From Branchiostoma belcheri (taxonomy: Eukaryota; Chordata; Leptocardii; Amphioxiformes; Branchiostomatidae), in NCBI RefSeq assembly GCF_001625305.1, contig NW_017804020.1:2583896-2647895 (forward strand): a stretch of DNA of 64,000 bases, in the 5' to 3' direction. This document shows, piece after piece, positions 41,780 to 52,900 of this stretch. A model generated the notes under the pieces. That model had not been told where the DNA came from. It did not search any database and was given only the letters and a program-made list of their open reading frames with translations. The number at the start of each line of letters is the position of its first letter. Position 1 is the first letter of the stretch. The position numbers were made by a program, and so were the translations under genes.

Positions 41780-44194
41780 GTAAACAACAAACTATTTGAC
41801 TAACATTATACCTAACAACTAGTAAAGGACTTGTCACATACAACAAGTTATGTTCCATGAGAAATGGTGTAGTTCTGTAATTTCAGGGCGATCATTCCTG
41901 GTTTAAGACTATCACGGTCTTCTGAAAAGGCTAATTTTCCCTCTTCTTAAAACATTTTCCATGTGTGGTGTATGTTAAATGTATGTGTAGGTCTCGTTTG
42001 TCAATTATACAATGTTGTGAATTCAAATTTGTAAAAAAAATTCGCTAAAAACTTGTTTTTCTCCATGTGGTTCAAAAACACCTGTTGGAATGTGCACGTG
42101 TACGAAACAGACCGATCCTGATTGTTGACCAAATTATCAGTTCAACCAATGAGAAAATGGCAATTAATGGTTCGACCAATGAAAGAGTGGTTGTTTGGGC
42201 GCCAAAAATTTGCATTTCTATGTAAAAGCTGCTGGGCATATTTTGTTCAAAATGGCGCTTTGGTACGACGGGGATGCTCTGGAGTGTTATTTTTATGCAA
42301 CTTTTCGGGAACTTTTTTTATTTTTGTCGGTAAAAAGTCTTTCTAAACTGTGCGGGAGAACGAGGAGAAGGTTTCACGGTAGATGTGTTGCCGTTCTTGT
42401 GATGTTTTGAGGAGAAAATAGGGATTTCCTGACCTGGTGAAATTTGGAGAAGACGACAAAATGGCGAGATAGCTGGGCCGGCATGGGATGAATTGCGTCG
42501 TTCGGAGACACGTTACTTTGCGTTTTGCTTCAGGTAAACAATAATATTTGGCTGAATATGTCATATTCAACAAATTGAATACATTCTTACATTCAGTAAG
42601 AAATGGAGTAATTCTGTAACTTCAGTGCCTGGTTTATGAAGCCACGTGCTTGGAAGTATAAATTTAAAAAAAAATTCCATGTTCGGTATGTGTTAAATGT
42701 ATGTGTAGGTCTCTTTTATCAATTATACAACATCTTTAATGTTATGTTTTATTAATGTAAGAAAAAGAAAGCGCTCAAAAACTTGTTTTTCTTCGTGTGC
42801 TTTAAAAACACATGTTGGAATGTGCATGTGTAACGTTACGTAATAGAACGATAATATCATTACATAACAGGGCTCGAAATGCTGGGTGCGTGTGCACCTT
42901 AGTGCACCCAAATTTAGAGCTGTGCACCCAATTTTTTTTTGGTGCACCAGTGCACCCAAAAATGTTGAATTCGTAGGTTTACACATGTCAAGATGTTAAA
43001 CGTATAGTAGTATAGAGCATATTCTTCACCAAATGATAAAATCATTATTGTACTGCTTTTCTTTAGAAGTAAAACAAAATTAGTTTTTGCTGACATTCTA
43101 CTTATTTTATACGGTGCACCCAAACATTTCTTTTGTGCAGTTTTTTTTTGGGTTGGATGCATTTTACCTATTCCTAAAAATGAATTTCGAGCCCTGCTGT
43201 ATTCTAGGTAACGTTAAAGTTTCAGTTAAAGGGGTTGGATTTATTTTATTGTTGCTACCCCGATCTTTATGGTCATTAGGTACAGTTTTCGTCGAGGTCT
43301 TTGTTTTAAACTTTGAAGTGAAGAAATTTAAAGTGTGTGTGTGTAAGCTAGCGTTGAGAGTAAGCATTCAATTTGGTAAAGATACTTAAAATGTAGCGGT
43401 AGAAGAACAAAATGAGTATCTTGTCTGTCAAATGCATAGTATTACTTGTAATTTAGTTGGTTTGGTTTCTTTTTAAATGCCCACGATCATGATCATCTGG
43501 CATACTCATTTTCACCTGAGTGAAGTGAGGAAAGTCGTGTTAAGTGCCTTTCCCAAAGTTGGTGCCTTGGTAGGATTCGAACCCGGTACCTCTTGGTTCT
43601 GAGCCGAATGCTCTGCCATTACGCCACACGACCCCAATAGTTACGGGCCTGTTATTGTTTCCTTACTGTGTCATTTTCCTTTGAAAATACCCCTCCTACC
43701 CCCAAAATGTAGTTCCAGATTTCATATAGATCCACAAGAACTTTTTTCCTCAAAATGTCTCTTGTAAATTAAAATGATTCTCATAAACAAAGTGTAGGGA
43801 TAGGCAGCCCATGTGTTTTATATTTATCAAATATCTTGCTTGTAAAGTTGTTCATTTTCTTGCTTCATGGTTGTCTTTGTGAATTTTTCACACTAGGTCA
43901 TCCGTTGATTTTATACTTTCTAGCTTTAGCTGACAATACACTATACACTATTTCTTCTTTTCATAGAATCCTGTAGTGAGCTGTGCTCTGAGGGTCAGCA
44001 ACCAGTGCAGGTGTTCAGTACTGATATGATGAGACTTGTGATGACAGAGGCACCAGGTGATCAGATACACATAGGAGTATTGGGGCAGGTGAGAAAAATC
44101 TGAATTCTGCATTTTACCTTAACAACTATTTGGTGTTACTTGAGACAAGTGTGTAACTTCTAAATAAATGTGTATATAGTTAGGTGGCTGCTGA
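41722..44194 (+). CDS. Candidate small spliced ORF (64 aa), function unknown
   Basis: ATG at 41722 opens MARCSWDGVHGTEMTSFFT, ending at donor 41780. Exon 43967-44088 (acceptor TTTTCATAG, donor CAG|GTGAGA) continues in phase without a stop (ESCSELCSEGQQPVQVF ... IGVLGQ), and the next exon-like unit at 44180 adds LGGC and TGA. The joined phase and clean splice sites are seen directly. No family is recognised, and the downstream exon-like units are stop-rich, so the whole may instead be a long non-coding RNA in which this ORF is incidental. Confidence 0.25.
42109..42240 (+). mobile_element. GACCGATCCCGA MITE, copy 6 (right end lost)
   Basis: AGACCGATCCTGATTGTTGA, CCAATGAGAAAATGGCAATT and CCAATGAAAGAGTGG match the family. 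It then runs into the upstream part of the second first-exon cassette. Confidence 0.6.
42251..42533 (+). pseudogene. Promoter/first-exon cassette, copy 2, with an early stop
   Basis: Near-duplicate of 41500-41779, including GTCGGTAAAAAGTCTTTCTA and the donor CAG|GTAAAC (exon end 42533). The equivalent ATG at 42461 is followed by GCG AGA TAG, so the reading frame closes after three codons. Either a decayed coding copy or a non-coding first exon. Confidence 0.45.
42868..43196 (+). mobile_element. CAGGGCTCGAAAT element (hAT-like termini)
   Basis: Perfect 13-base terminal repeats CAGGGCTCGAAAT ... ATTTCGAGCCCTG. The interior contains several GTGCACCCAAA motifs in both orientations. CAGGG/CCCTG ends are typical of hAT elements, but no clear 8-bp target duplication is visible. 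A related piece is at 63880-64000. Confidence 0.65.
43501..43636 (-). mobile_element. tRNA-derived SINE (head and body)
   Basis: Minus strand: GGGGTCGTGTGGCGTAATGG with A-box TGGCGTAATGG, then CCAAGAGGTACC, B-box GGTTCGAATCC, and GGGAAAGGCACTTAACACGA. It lacks the GTTGAAAAAACTT tail of the copies at 6008 and 29671. Confidence 0.75.
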
Positions 44195-46353
44195 CTGATG
44201 CAGTAGTGGGGACTCCTGTCTGAACCTGACAACAGTGGATTGGACCAGACCAGGTGACTTGAAGACCCAAGAGGAATATCAGGTGAGAAAAAAATTCTGC
44301 ATTTTGCCTACCAATTGCTTAGTACTGTATTACAAGTGTGTAACTTGTGTTTCCATTGTTAGGTGGCTGCTGACTGATGCAGCAGTGACGTTGATTCCTG
44401 CCTAAATCTCAGTGACCAGTTTTGAAGACCCAAGAGAAATATCGGTGAGAACTTGAAAACTAAATCGTAAATTGTACCAGTATAGTAGTTTTCTTAGTGT
44501 TAATTGAGACAAGCATGTAACTTTTTAATGTCTATGTAGCTAGGTGACTGCTGACTGATGCAGTTGACTGCAGTGATGATTCTAAACCCGACAAGACCAG
44601 ATGTTCGTGTTCTGAGAAACCTGGTGACCGGCAACTTCTCTCCAGTCCAGACTAGCAAATCAGATGACCTGAAGACAGTGAGTCTGTACAGGTGAGACAA
44701 TGGTCATCAATTTACAAGTTATAGTTTGCTAAAGGCATTTCACAATTCTGAGGCATGTGGCAATAGATAACAACTTTCTAGAGCCTAGGATTTTGTACAT
44801 CTATTCAACGAAAGGGATTGCCCAATTGTGCAATTTTATCACTTAGTCTATCTTTAATGGTCATTCAGTGTTGCATCACACACAATAACCATCCTGTTCA
44901 TATCGGTAGGTGTGTCCTGAGTGTCAGCTATCCTGATATTCCTGTCCTGACTGGGAGAAACCTGTGATGACCAGCGACTCCTGTCAAAACCAGACCAGCT
45001 GACGGCTGAGAAGACTGGTTGACTTGAAGACTGGTGGGATGAAGAAATTTTACAGGTGAGACAATGCTTTTCAACTTACAAAGCAGTTTACCTTAGACTT
45101 GTTTCTTTGAAGATAAAAAGTTTTGGATCATTAGAAAGTCTGGCTCTTTACAATGTTAATGTAATGTTCCCCAGTGAAGAAAACAGTTGTGTTGTAGCAA
45201 GGAGCTTTCATCACAGATGAAAGCTCCTTGGTTGTAGGCAGTATAATTACAATATCCCTAGTCTAGTTCTCACTAAAGGTGAATTGCTCCAATATATCCT
45301 ACCACGGTGAAGCTCGGCGGCACTCCCAGCCATCTTCTCAGATGCTTGTTGACTTTCCTCTCGAGCTCTGCAACAGTGGTCAATGGATTCTCGTGAACAG
45401 CTATAGTTTAATGGTGCAGTATGATCATTAGCTTTTATGGTCACTCAGTACTCTGATGTTTTTGGACATCACACTAATTATTCTTTGTACCATTACTTGG
45501 TATTAGGTTGGTGACTCAAGATTAGAAGGTTTTTCCTGGCCTTCCTGTCTGGGAGAAACCTGGAATTTTTGTCCAAACCAGACCCGGGCTCAGCAACCAG
45601 TTGACCTGCAGACACAGTGAAGAGTTTGCACAGGTGGGATGATGCTTTTACAAGTTACGTTCTTGCTTTTTTCTCTTTAATTAATTTGTTGACACCCCTG
45701 AGGAGTAACACTCTTCCATTACCAGTTATGTTTCAAACACATTTCTATAGCCTAATGCTTTTTTACATCTATTCAAGCAAAGTAATAGTTAAATTGTGAC
45801 TGTTATCATCTTTTATTGCTATTCAACATTGTGTAGACATGTGTTTTTGCCATCACACTAATTATTCTTATTTAGAGTTAGGTGTGTCCTGTGATGACAG
45901 ACGACTTCTGTCCAAACCAGGCCGAGACAACAGCTCAGCAACCAGTTGACCTGCAGACACAGTGAAGAGTTTGCACAGGTGGGACGATGCTTTTACAACT
46001 TACTTAATTGCTTTTTTCCCTTTAACTAATTTGTTGACACCCCTGAGGAATAACACTCTTCCATTACCAGTTATGTTTCAAACACATTTCTATAGCCTAA
46101 TGCTTTTCTACAGCCTAATGCTTTTCTACATCAAAGTAAAGCAAAGTAATAGTTCAATCGTGACTGTTATCATCTTTTATGACTATTCAGCATTGTCTCA
46201 CACTAATTATTCTTTCATACCATTAGGTTTGTCCAGGCATTCCTGTCCTGACTGGGAGAAATCTTTGATGACAAGCAACACATGTCCAATCCAGAGCAGA
46301 CAAGACAGCTCAGCAACCAGTTGACCTGAAGACACAGTGAAGAGTTCGCATAG
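44180..46353 (+). repeat. Tandem array of seven exon-like units (possible lncRNA exons)
   Basis: Units 44180-44282, 44363-44444, 44540-44691, 44910-45055, 45507-45633, 45882-45978 and 46227-46353 are each preceded by an AG acceptor (often TTAG) and followed by GTGAG or GTGGG. They share words such as GTGTGTCCTG, CTGACTGGGAGAAACC, CAGCAACCAGTTGACCTG and GACACAGTGAAGAGT. All frames contain stops. The last two units plus their upstream introns are clear tandem duplicates of about 350-375 bp (TTGTTGACACCCCTGAGGA in both). A further exon-like block is at 47016-47107. Interpretation as spliced non-coding RNA is inference. Confidence 0.5.
45276..45385 (-). mobile_element. Fragment of a retroelement-related ORF
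   Basis: Minus-strand translation reads LERKVNKHLRRWLGVPPSF and then TVVGYIGAIHL. The KHLRRWLGVPPSFT-x-x-GLYG type of sequence is familiar from LINE-like reverse-transcriptase ORFs in invertebrate genomes. Short, isolated and within an intron-like stretch of the exon array. Confidence 0.5.
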
Positions 46354-46524
46354 GTGAGACATTGTACCAAATAGCCAGACGCGGCATTCCTAGGTGATTA
46401 GTTCTTTGTCATAGATGAGCGTGCCGCAACTATGCAGATCAGTCCTTTCGATCTGTCACATGTTTTTAGGGCTGGCATCAAAGTTGTGTTTGCCTGGTTG
46501 AAAAGTATGCGAATGTAGCCCAAA

Positions 46525-49500
46525 CATGTAAACAAGGTGAAAGATCTTCTAACAGTTTCCTTTAACTGAATTCCTCCCTTTCAAACATTTGACACATTGT
46601 GTAAAAAGTAGCCAATGTTTGTAGCTGTGTTTGACTGATGATGATGATTGACTACATAGTAATTCCTTTTGAGGTCAATTTTCCGGCCCCCCCCCCAAAT
46701 TGTTCCTTTGGGCTTTGATTTAAAGAAGAGTTTTTTGGCAGAAAAATGTCAGTCTCTTCGAGTTAGAAATAGTCATTTCACCATATCTGTTGTGTTTAGC
46801 TGATTCTTTAAAGTCAATTTCCGGCCAAAAAACTTGACGCTGTACACCCGGGAATGTGGGGTCGGCCATAGATCGCAGCGTAACTTTTTGTACAGTGGAT
46901 TTTTTATGTTGGCTGAATGTGGTTTATAAACATAAACATTCTTGTTGTGTGACATGATTTGTTGCGAGGTCAATAGCTGTTTTCACACACTGACTTTTGT
47001 TTCTCTGTCTTCAAGATGTGGAAGATGTGGACCCGGAGACTGGACTGCCACCGGAGGATCAGAACCTGACTTTTATCGGCGCAGCTGTGTGAAAGAATAT
47101 GGAGGGTGTGAGTATGGTTTCTTTGTTAACACAGGACAACACTCCACACACATACACTCACATTTCTCCCCCTTATGCCCTGTGAGTTCACTCTATACTC
47201 TGAGGGTCCATTAATCGTAGCCAGCCACTTTAATTCCACGTTGTTTGGCCAATCCTGAATTCAGTGCAAAGAGACAGCCTGCATGCCCTTTTTTTTAAAA
47301 ACTGGCCTTTAGTCTAAATAATCACTACCCCCCCATTACTGAAAATTGCCCCAAAATTGTCGCTTTAGGGCTTTAAACTTAATTTAGATTCTCTTAATTG
47401 ATTTTTTCACATCATTTGGCTGATCCTAAATTCATCGTAAAGTGAGGGCCCACATGCCCTTTTTTCTTAAGACGTAAGCAGGCCTTTTGAGTCTTAAAAA
47501 TCTGTAGGCAGCTGTCCAAAATCATCGTAATCACTAACCCCTGTGAGCGTCACTAAAGATTGCCCCCAAAATTGTTGCTTTGGGCCTTTACACTGAAATT
47601 TTGCATGTTTTTTGGCTGATCCTGAATTCATTGTAAAGTGAGGGCCTGCACGCACTTTTTAGTCTTCGTAAGGGGATAGTCAGCCGCCCAAAATCATTCT
47701 AATCACTACACCCCACGCAGGCCCTCTTAAGCGTCACTCAAAATTGTCACATGGTCCAAAGTCTCCAAACAAGTCTCTGCCCAAAAAACCTAGCCTTTCA
47801 AGTCTTCAAAATCTGTAGGCAGCTGCCCAAAATTATGATCACTAACCACCACGAGTGTCACTAAAAATTGCCCCCAAAATTGTCGCTTTGGGCCTTTACA
47901 CTGAAATTCTCCATATTTTTCATAAGGCGCAAAGAAGCCTTTTTAGTCTTCGTAATCGATAGGCAGCCGCCCAAAATCACTTCAGGCCCTCTTAAGCGTC
48001 ACCAAACACTTTTTTCTCCCAAAAGACCTATTTCAGAGTTTTGTCATTCTTTTTGAGTCAATTTCCCGCCAAGAAATTTGCATAACAGGTACCTCACCTG
48101 GGTAATTAATTGGATTAAAAGTTTCCCGCCAAAAAACTTAGTATATAGAGGACTCTAACCTTGAACTTGTGCCCCCCCTCCTTACTTCTGAACTGTTAGC
48201 TCCACTCCTACTACTCACACAGTACCTTACCAACACTGTTCCAACATGTTCAACCTTTCTTTCCACTTAACTTCTCCCAACACTAATGCTACATCAGACC
48301 AACCTTCCCATGCACTTGTTCATTGAGTGAAGCTTCTCGACTTCTAGTCAGTTCTCACTCTCCTGTCAGCAATGTACTCAGCGTGCTCCCCAGGGGATGT
48401 CTTTTGTGGAGACATGGTGCTTCGAAACACCAGCATTCTTGTACAATTGACTGACAGGGAGAGTGAGAAACTACAGGTCGAGAAGCTTTGCTCAATGAAC
48501 TAAGTGCATGGGGAGGTTCGTCTGATGTAGCATTAGTGTTGGGAGAAGTTAAGTGGAAAGAAAGGTTGAACATGTTGGAACAGTGTTGGTAAGGTACTGT
48601 GTGAGTAGTAGGAGTGGAGCTAACAGTTCAGAAGTAAGGAGGAGGGGGGGCACAAGTTCAAGGTTAGAGTCCTCTATATACTAAGTTTTTTGGCGGGAAA
48701 ATTTTAATCCAATTAATTACCCAGGTGAGGGTACCAATTATGCAAATTTTTTGGCGGGAAATTGACTAAAAAATAAATTAGCAAAAGAAAACTCTAAAAT
48801 AGGTCTTTCCAAGATTTTTTGGCAGAAAAAAGTGTTTGGAGACTTTTGGGCCCAAAATGACAATTTTAAGTGACGCTTAATGGGGCCTGCATGGGCGGCT
48901 GCCTATCGATTACGAAGACTAAAAAGGCTTTTTTGGGAGAATTTCAGTGTAAAGGCCCAAAGCGACAGACTTTGGGCCCATGTGACAATTTAAGTGACAC
49001 TAATAAGAGGGCCTGCGTGAGGGGTAGTGATTAGAATGATTTTGGGCAGCTGCCTACAGATTTTGAAGACTCGAAAGGCCTGCTTTTAATCTTAACAGAA
49101 AAGGGCATGTGGGTCCTCACTTTACGATGAATTTAGGATCAGCCAAACGATGTGAAAAAAATCAAAAAAGTGTTCGGAGGATCTAAATTAACTGTCAAGC
49201 AACAATTTTGGGGCAATTTTCAGTATTAAATGGGGGGGGGGGTATTTAGACTAAAAGCCTGTTTTTAAAAGAAAAAAGGGCATGCAGGCAGTCTCCTTAC
49301 ACTGAATTCAGGATTGGCCAAACATGGAATTATAGTGGCTGGCTACGATTAATGGACCCTCAGAGTAGAGTGAACTAGGCATAAGGGAGAGAAATGTGAG
49401 TGTTAACACAGGACAACACTCCACACACATACAAAGAAACCATACTCACACCCCCCATCTTCGTTCACACAGCTGCGCCAATAAAAGTCGTGTTCTGATC

Positions 49501-49950
49501 CTCCCGTGGCAGTCCAGTCTCCGGTTCCGCATCTTGAACACAGAGATCTGAAACAAAAGTCAGTGTGTGAAAACAGGGCCTTATTAACCACATTCAACTT
49601 AACTGCCAACATAAAAAATCCGCTGTACAAAAAGCCACACTGCGAACTATGCCCGACCCCACATTTTTGGGTGTACAGCGTCAACAAGTTTTTTTGCCAG
49701 AAATTGACTTTAAAAATTTAGCTAAACACAACAAGCAGTGATTTGACTTTTAATTTTAGACTGACATTTTTCTGCCAAAACAAGTCTTCTTTAAGTCAAA
49801 GACCAAAGCTACAAACATTGGCTACTTTTTACACAATATGTCAAATGTTTGTAGGGGAGGAATTCAGTTAAAGGAAACCGTTGGAGGATTTTTAATTCAT
49901 CCACAACATCAAATGTCCACAACATCGATTTTTCATCTTGTTTACATCTG
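46525..49950. repeat. 3.4-kb imperfect palindrome (giant inverted repeat)
   Basis: Left arm 46525-48369 and right arm 48451-49950 around an 81-base loop. Matching points include ATGTAAACAAGGTGAAA (46525) with TTTCATCTTGTTTACAT (49930), GCTACTTTTTACACAATATG (49820) with its left counterpart near 46595, and CTCACTCTCCTGTCAG beside the loop with CTGACAGGGAGAGTGAG. Arms contain internal repeats of an AAATTGTCGCTTTGGGCC / GGCAGCCGCCCAAAATCA unit and several deletions in the right arm. No transposase. It could be a foldback transposon or an inverted duplication, and transcription through it would give long double-stranded RNA. Confidence 0.75.
47016..47107 (+). other. Exon-like block duplicated in both palindrome arms
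   Basis: Acceptor CTTCAAG and donor GGGT|GTGAGT bracket 92 bases. The inverted copy lies near 49449-49540 on the minus strand. One frame is open in both copies and gives similar Cys-rich peptides (CGRCGPGDWTATGGSE and CSRCGTGDWTATGGSE, then DFY-RSCV and GGCEYGFFV). No family recognised. Confidence 0.3.
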
Positions 49951-52900
49951 ATTCAGTTTTATGGCCTTTTATCCCCAAATTCTGTTTGCAAAAGGTGATC
50001 CATTGGTTACGACCAGTCCCTCACAAATTGGGTGATATTTGATGTTCACGGTTCATGCCTGCCAAATCCACAAGGCCTGTGACGATGGTGGTCAATATAC
50101 ATGTCTAATTTTAGTGTAACGTATGATGAATGTCGTGATTGTATATAAAGGACTCAGACTTGTAGACAACGGCCTACCAAATTACATGTATCTTGGGTGA
50201 TTTACCAGTCCTTAATTTGACTGCTCTTTATCCTTTTCTTTTCGACAGAGATGTTCTTTTATGCACTATACTGTATTGATCTTATGGCCAATTGAATTAG
50301 TGATGGCCTGCATGCCCTTTTTCATGGGTCGGTAATGAGGTCTCAGTTTAAGTCTTCATAATCCGTAGGCAGCTGTTGATAATCAGCTATGATAATTTAA
50401 CATAATTTGTAATTGCCAGTGAAAATTTGGTGTATATTGTAATCACTATCCCCCCAAGTGGACATCCTACATCACATGCGAGTCTTCTAGGATCAGGCAG
50501 GCATCAGCCATGAACATCAAACATCATCCCTATGTGTGCAGGACTGGCAGAAACTGATGGATGATTGCAAAGTTTAACAGGATCTGGACTTGAAAGGCCC
50601 CAAAACTGTCCTGCAACATGACTACATTTGAAGTAGAAAGCAACCTCATTGTATAATCCTAATGCCAAAAGGCATTCTTTGTTTCACTGATTCCTAAACC
50701 AAATTCCTCCCTTTCAAACATTTCACACTACAGAAAGAACACACAATATTAACATCCAAGAATCATTATGTGACCAAATCATTTGTATTTTTTCCCTTAA
50801 TTTCACTTCATTGCAGACAAAATTGTACTGAATGATATTACAAGTTATTGTCTGCATAACTTACCAAATTCCAATTGTTTAATTAATTTACTTCTTTGTG
50901 GAAATTGCCTTGTGTTTTTGTAAATTGTTGGCATGTATACAAATAACTTTCATCGTGTTTCACCTATACTTCTAAAGGTATACATTTGTATTTGATAACA
51001 AAAGACTACACTTTTTTTAGGTAAATCATGATCGAATTTTAGATTTGTATGCTTTGTATAAATCATCAGTTTTGCAAAAATTTAACATGTTGCACTTAGA
51101 GACAAACATATAGCTATTGGTATTTAGAAGCACGTCGGCAGAACGCACTGCACCTACGCGAAACCAGTAAATAAAATTAATGTATTGTAGATAGCACTTG
51201 GGCAGAAAGTTTCATATAAGGTCATATCTGCGAATATAAGGTTAACATCCTGACTGTAGTTTCTAATGATATGTCAGAAAAGATATCCTTTGCAACAGGC
51301 AAAATTCTATTAATGCAACGTTGACCAAAAATCCACAGAAAATCGTCAAAATACATGGTTCTGCGCAGGCGCATTACGTTCTGCCGACGTGTTGTATTTA
51401 GAGATTTAGAACTGAAAGAAGCATTCTGGGCCAGAAGTGCTTATTATCGAGTTGTAAAAATAAATGGCTATGCAGTTTTTTTAAGTTTTCCATAAGGTTT
51501 AATATTAGCCTCAACAAAGCATAAAAATTGCAGTGATTATTAAGTTCTTGAAACCACTCCAACAACCCCAGGCGTGAACATCTGCCAACTTGGCCGACAA
51601 CAAGTTCTTGATAATTGTACTGTAGTCATTACTTGCATCCCTTAAAGGTTTATGTTCTGAAATGTTATTACCGTCTCAAAAACATAAATCATAGATTAAG
51701 TAAAAAATGATTCATTTTGTAAATTCTTTAAAGCAATATAATATTAATAATGGTTGAAAAAGAGCTATGAACATTTCAAAATCATCCACCTATCTGTCCA
51801 TCTCTCAGCGTGTGCATTAATTTTCACCTGATTTGGGGGAAAAAACAAGAAATTTTGTTGCCCCCTGACAGAGGTCTATATGCCGGAACGTGAATGGCTG
51901 AATATAATTATTATGAAGAGAGGAGACAAGACAACAAGGCTTATATCTAATGTTTTAATTTTATTTTACTTTCATTCTTTTTATATGTGATAGTCACCGT
52001 GGGTTCCCACTGAATCGAAACCATTTGTAGAGTGATTGAAAAATTTTATTTTTTTTTTACTTTTACCTTTCAGTGAGAGATGAATGTTGTAAGAGTTGGC
52101 AGCAAACTTAGCACGATTATAGGTATCATTTCTTGTGATGTTGAAATCTGAAAATGTAGGAATCTTCAAAGTTGTTTTTGGCCTGTCTTGTTTTTTTTTG
52201 CCCTATCGCATTAGATTTAGAGTTTGCGGAAGACATCAACCATAAAATATACTTGTAGTGGCCTCAAAGCCTAATTTTTTTAGCACTTAGAGGAAATTAT
52301 AATTCTTTTAGTATTATTCATCCCTGCATGTTTCCTTTTTTCACACAAAGGACACAGATTTTTATTTCCAAAAGGATGAATCATAATGAGTTAGATTTTA
52401 TCCAATTTGTTGCTTTAAAGACTGTTTCAACATGTTGCAATTTTCATTTCAGGAAAGATTTTTTCATGGTTTTTAAGTAATGTTAATGGAAATTGTGGAT
52501 CATGATGAAGAGAACATCAGGGAAAACAGTTTGGTCACAACAAAATGATTTTGAAAATATGCATTGTGTCTATTTCCATATTTGCAACAATATTAGTCAA
52601 CCTTAAACTAGATATTAGTGTAAGAAACTCTTTCAGAAATGACAACAACTTGCAGGGAGGGCTAGTTTCACAATCGCATGGTGTTTTGTAATAAAAATGC
52701 AGAGTATCGCAGAAATGCCCGAATCCCTACATCTTTTGTTGTCATTCAGTAAGGGGTCTGCATGGGGACGTCTTGATCACACTTTGTGCTAAATTGTGGC
52801 AGGCTGCGATAATGATTTACTCTTCATTCGTCTAAATTCTAAGACGTCAAATTATGCAAAATTACTATAATGTCAATTATCGCTTACTACGTAGACTGCA

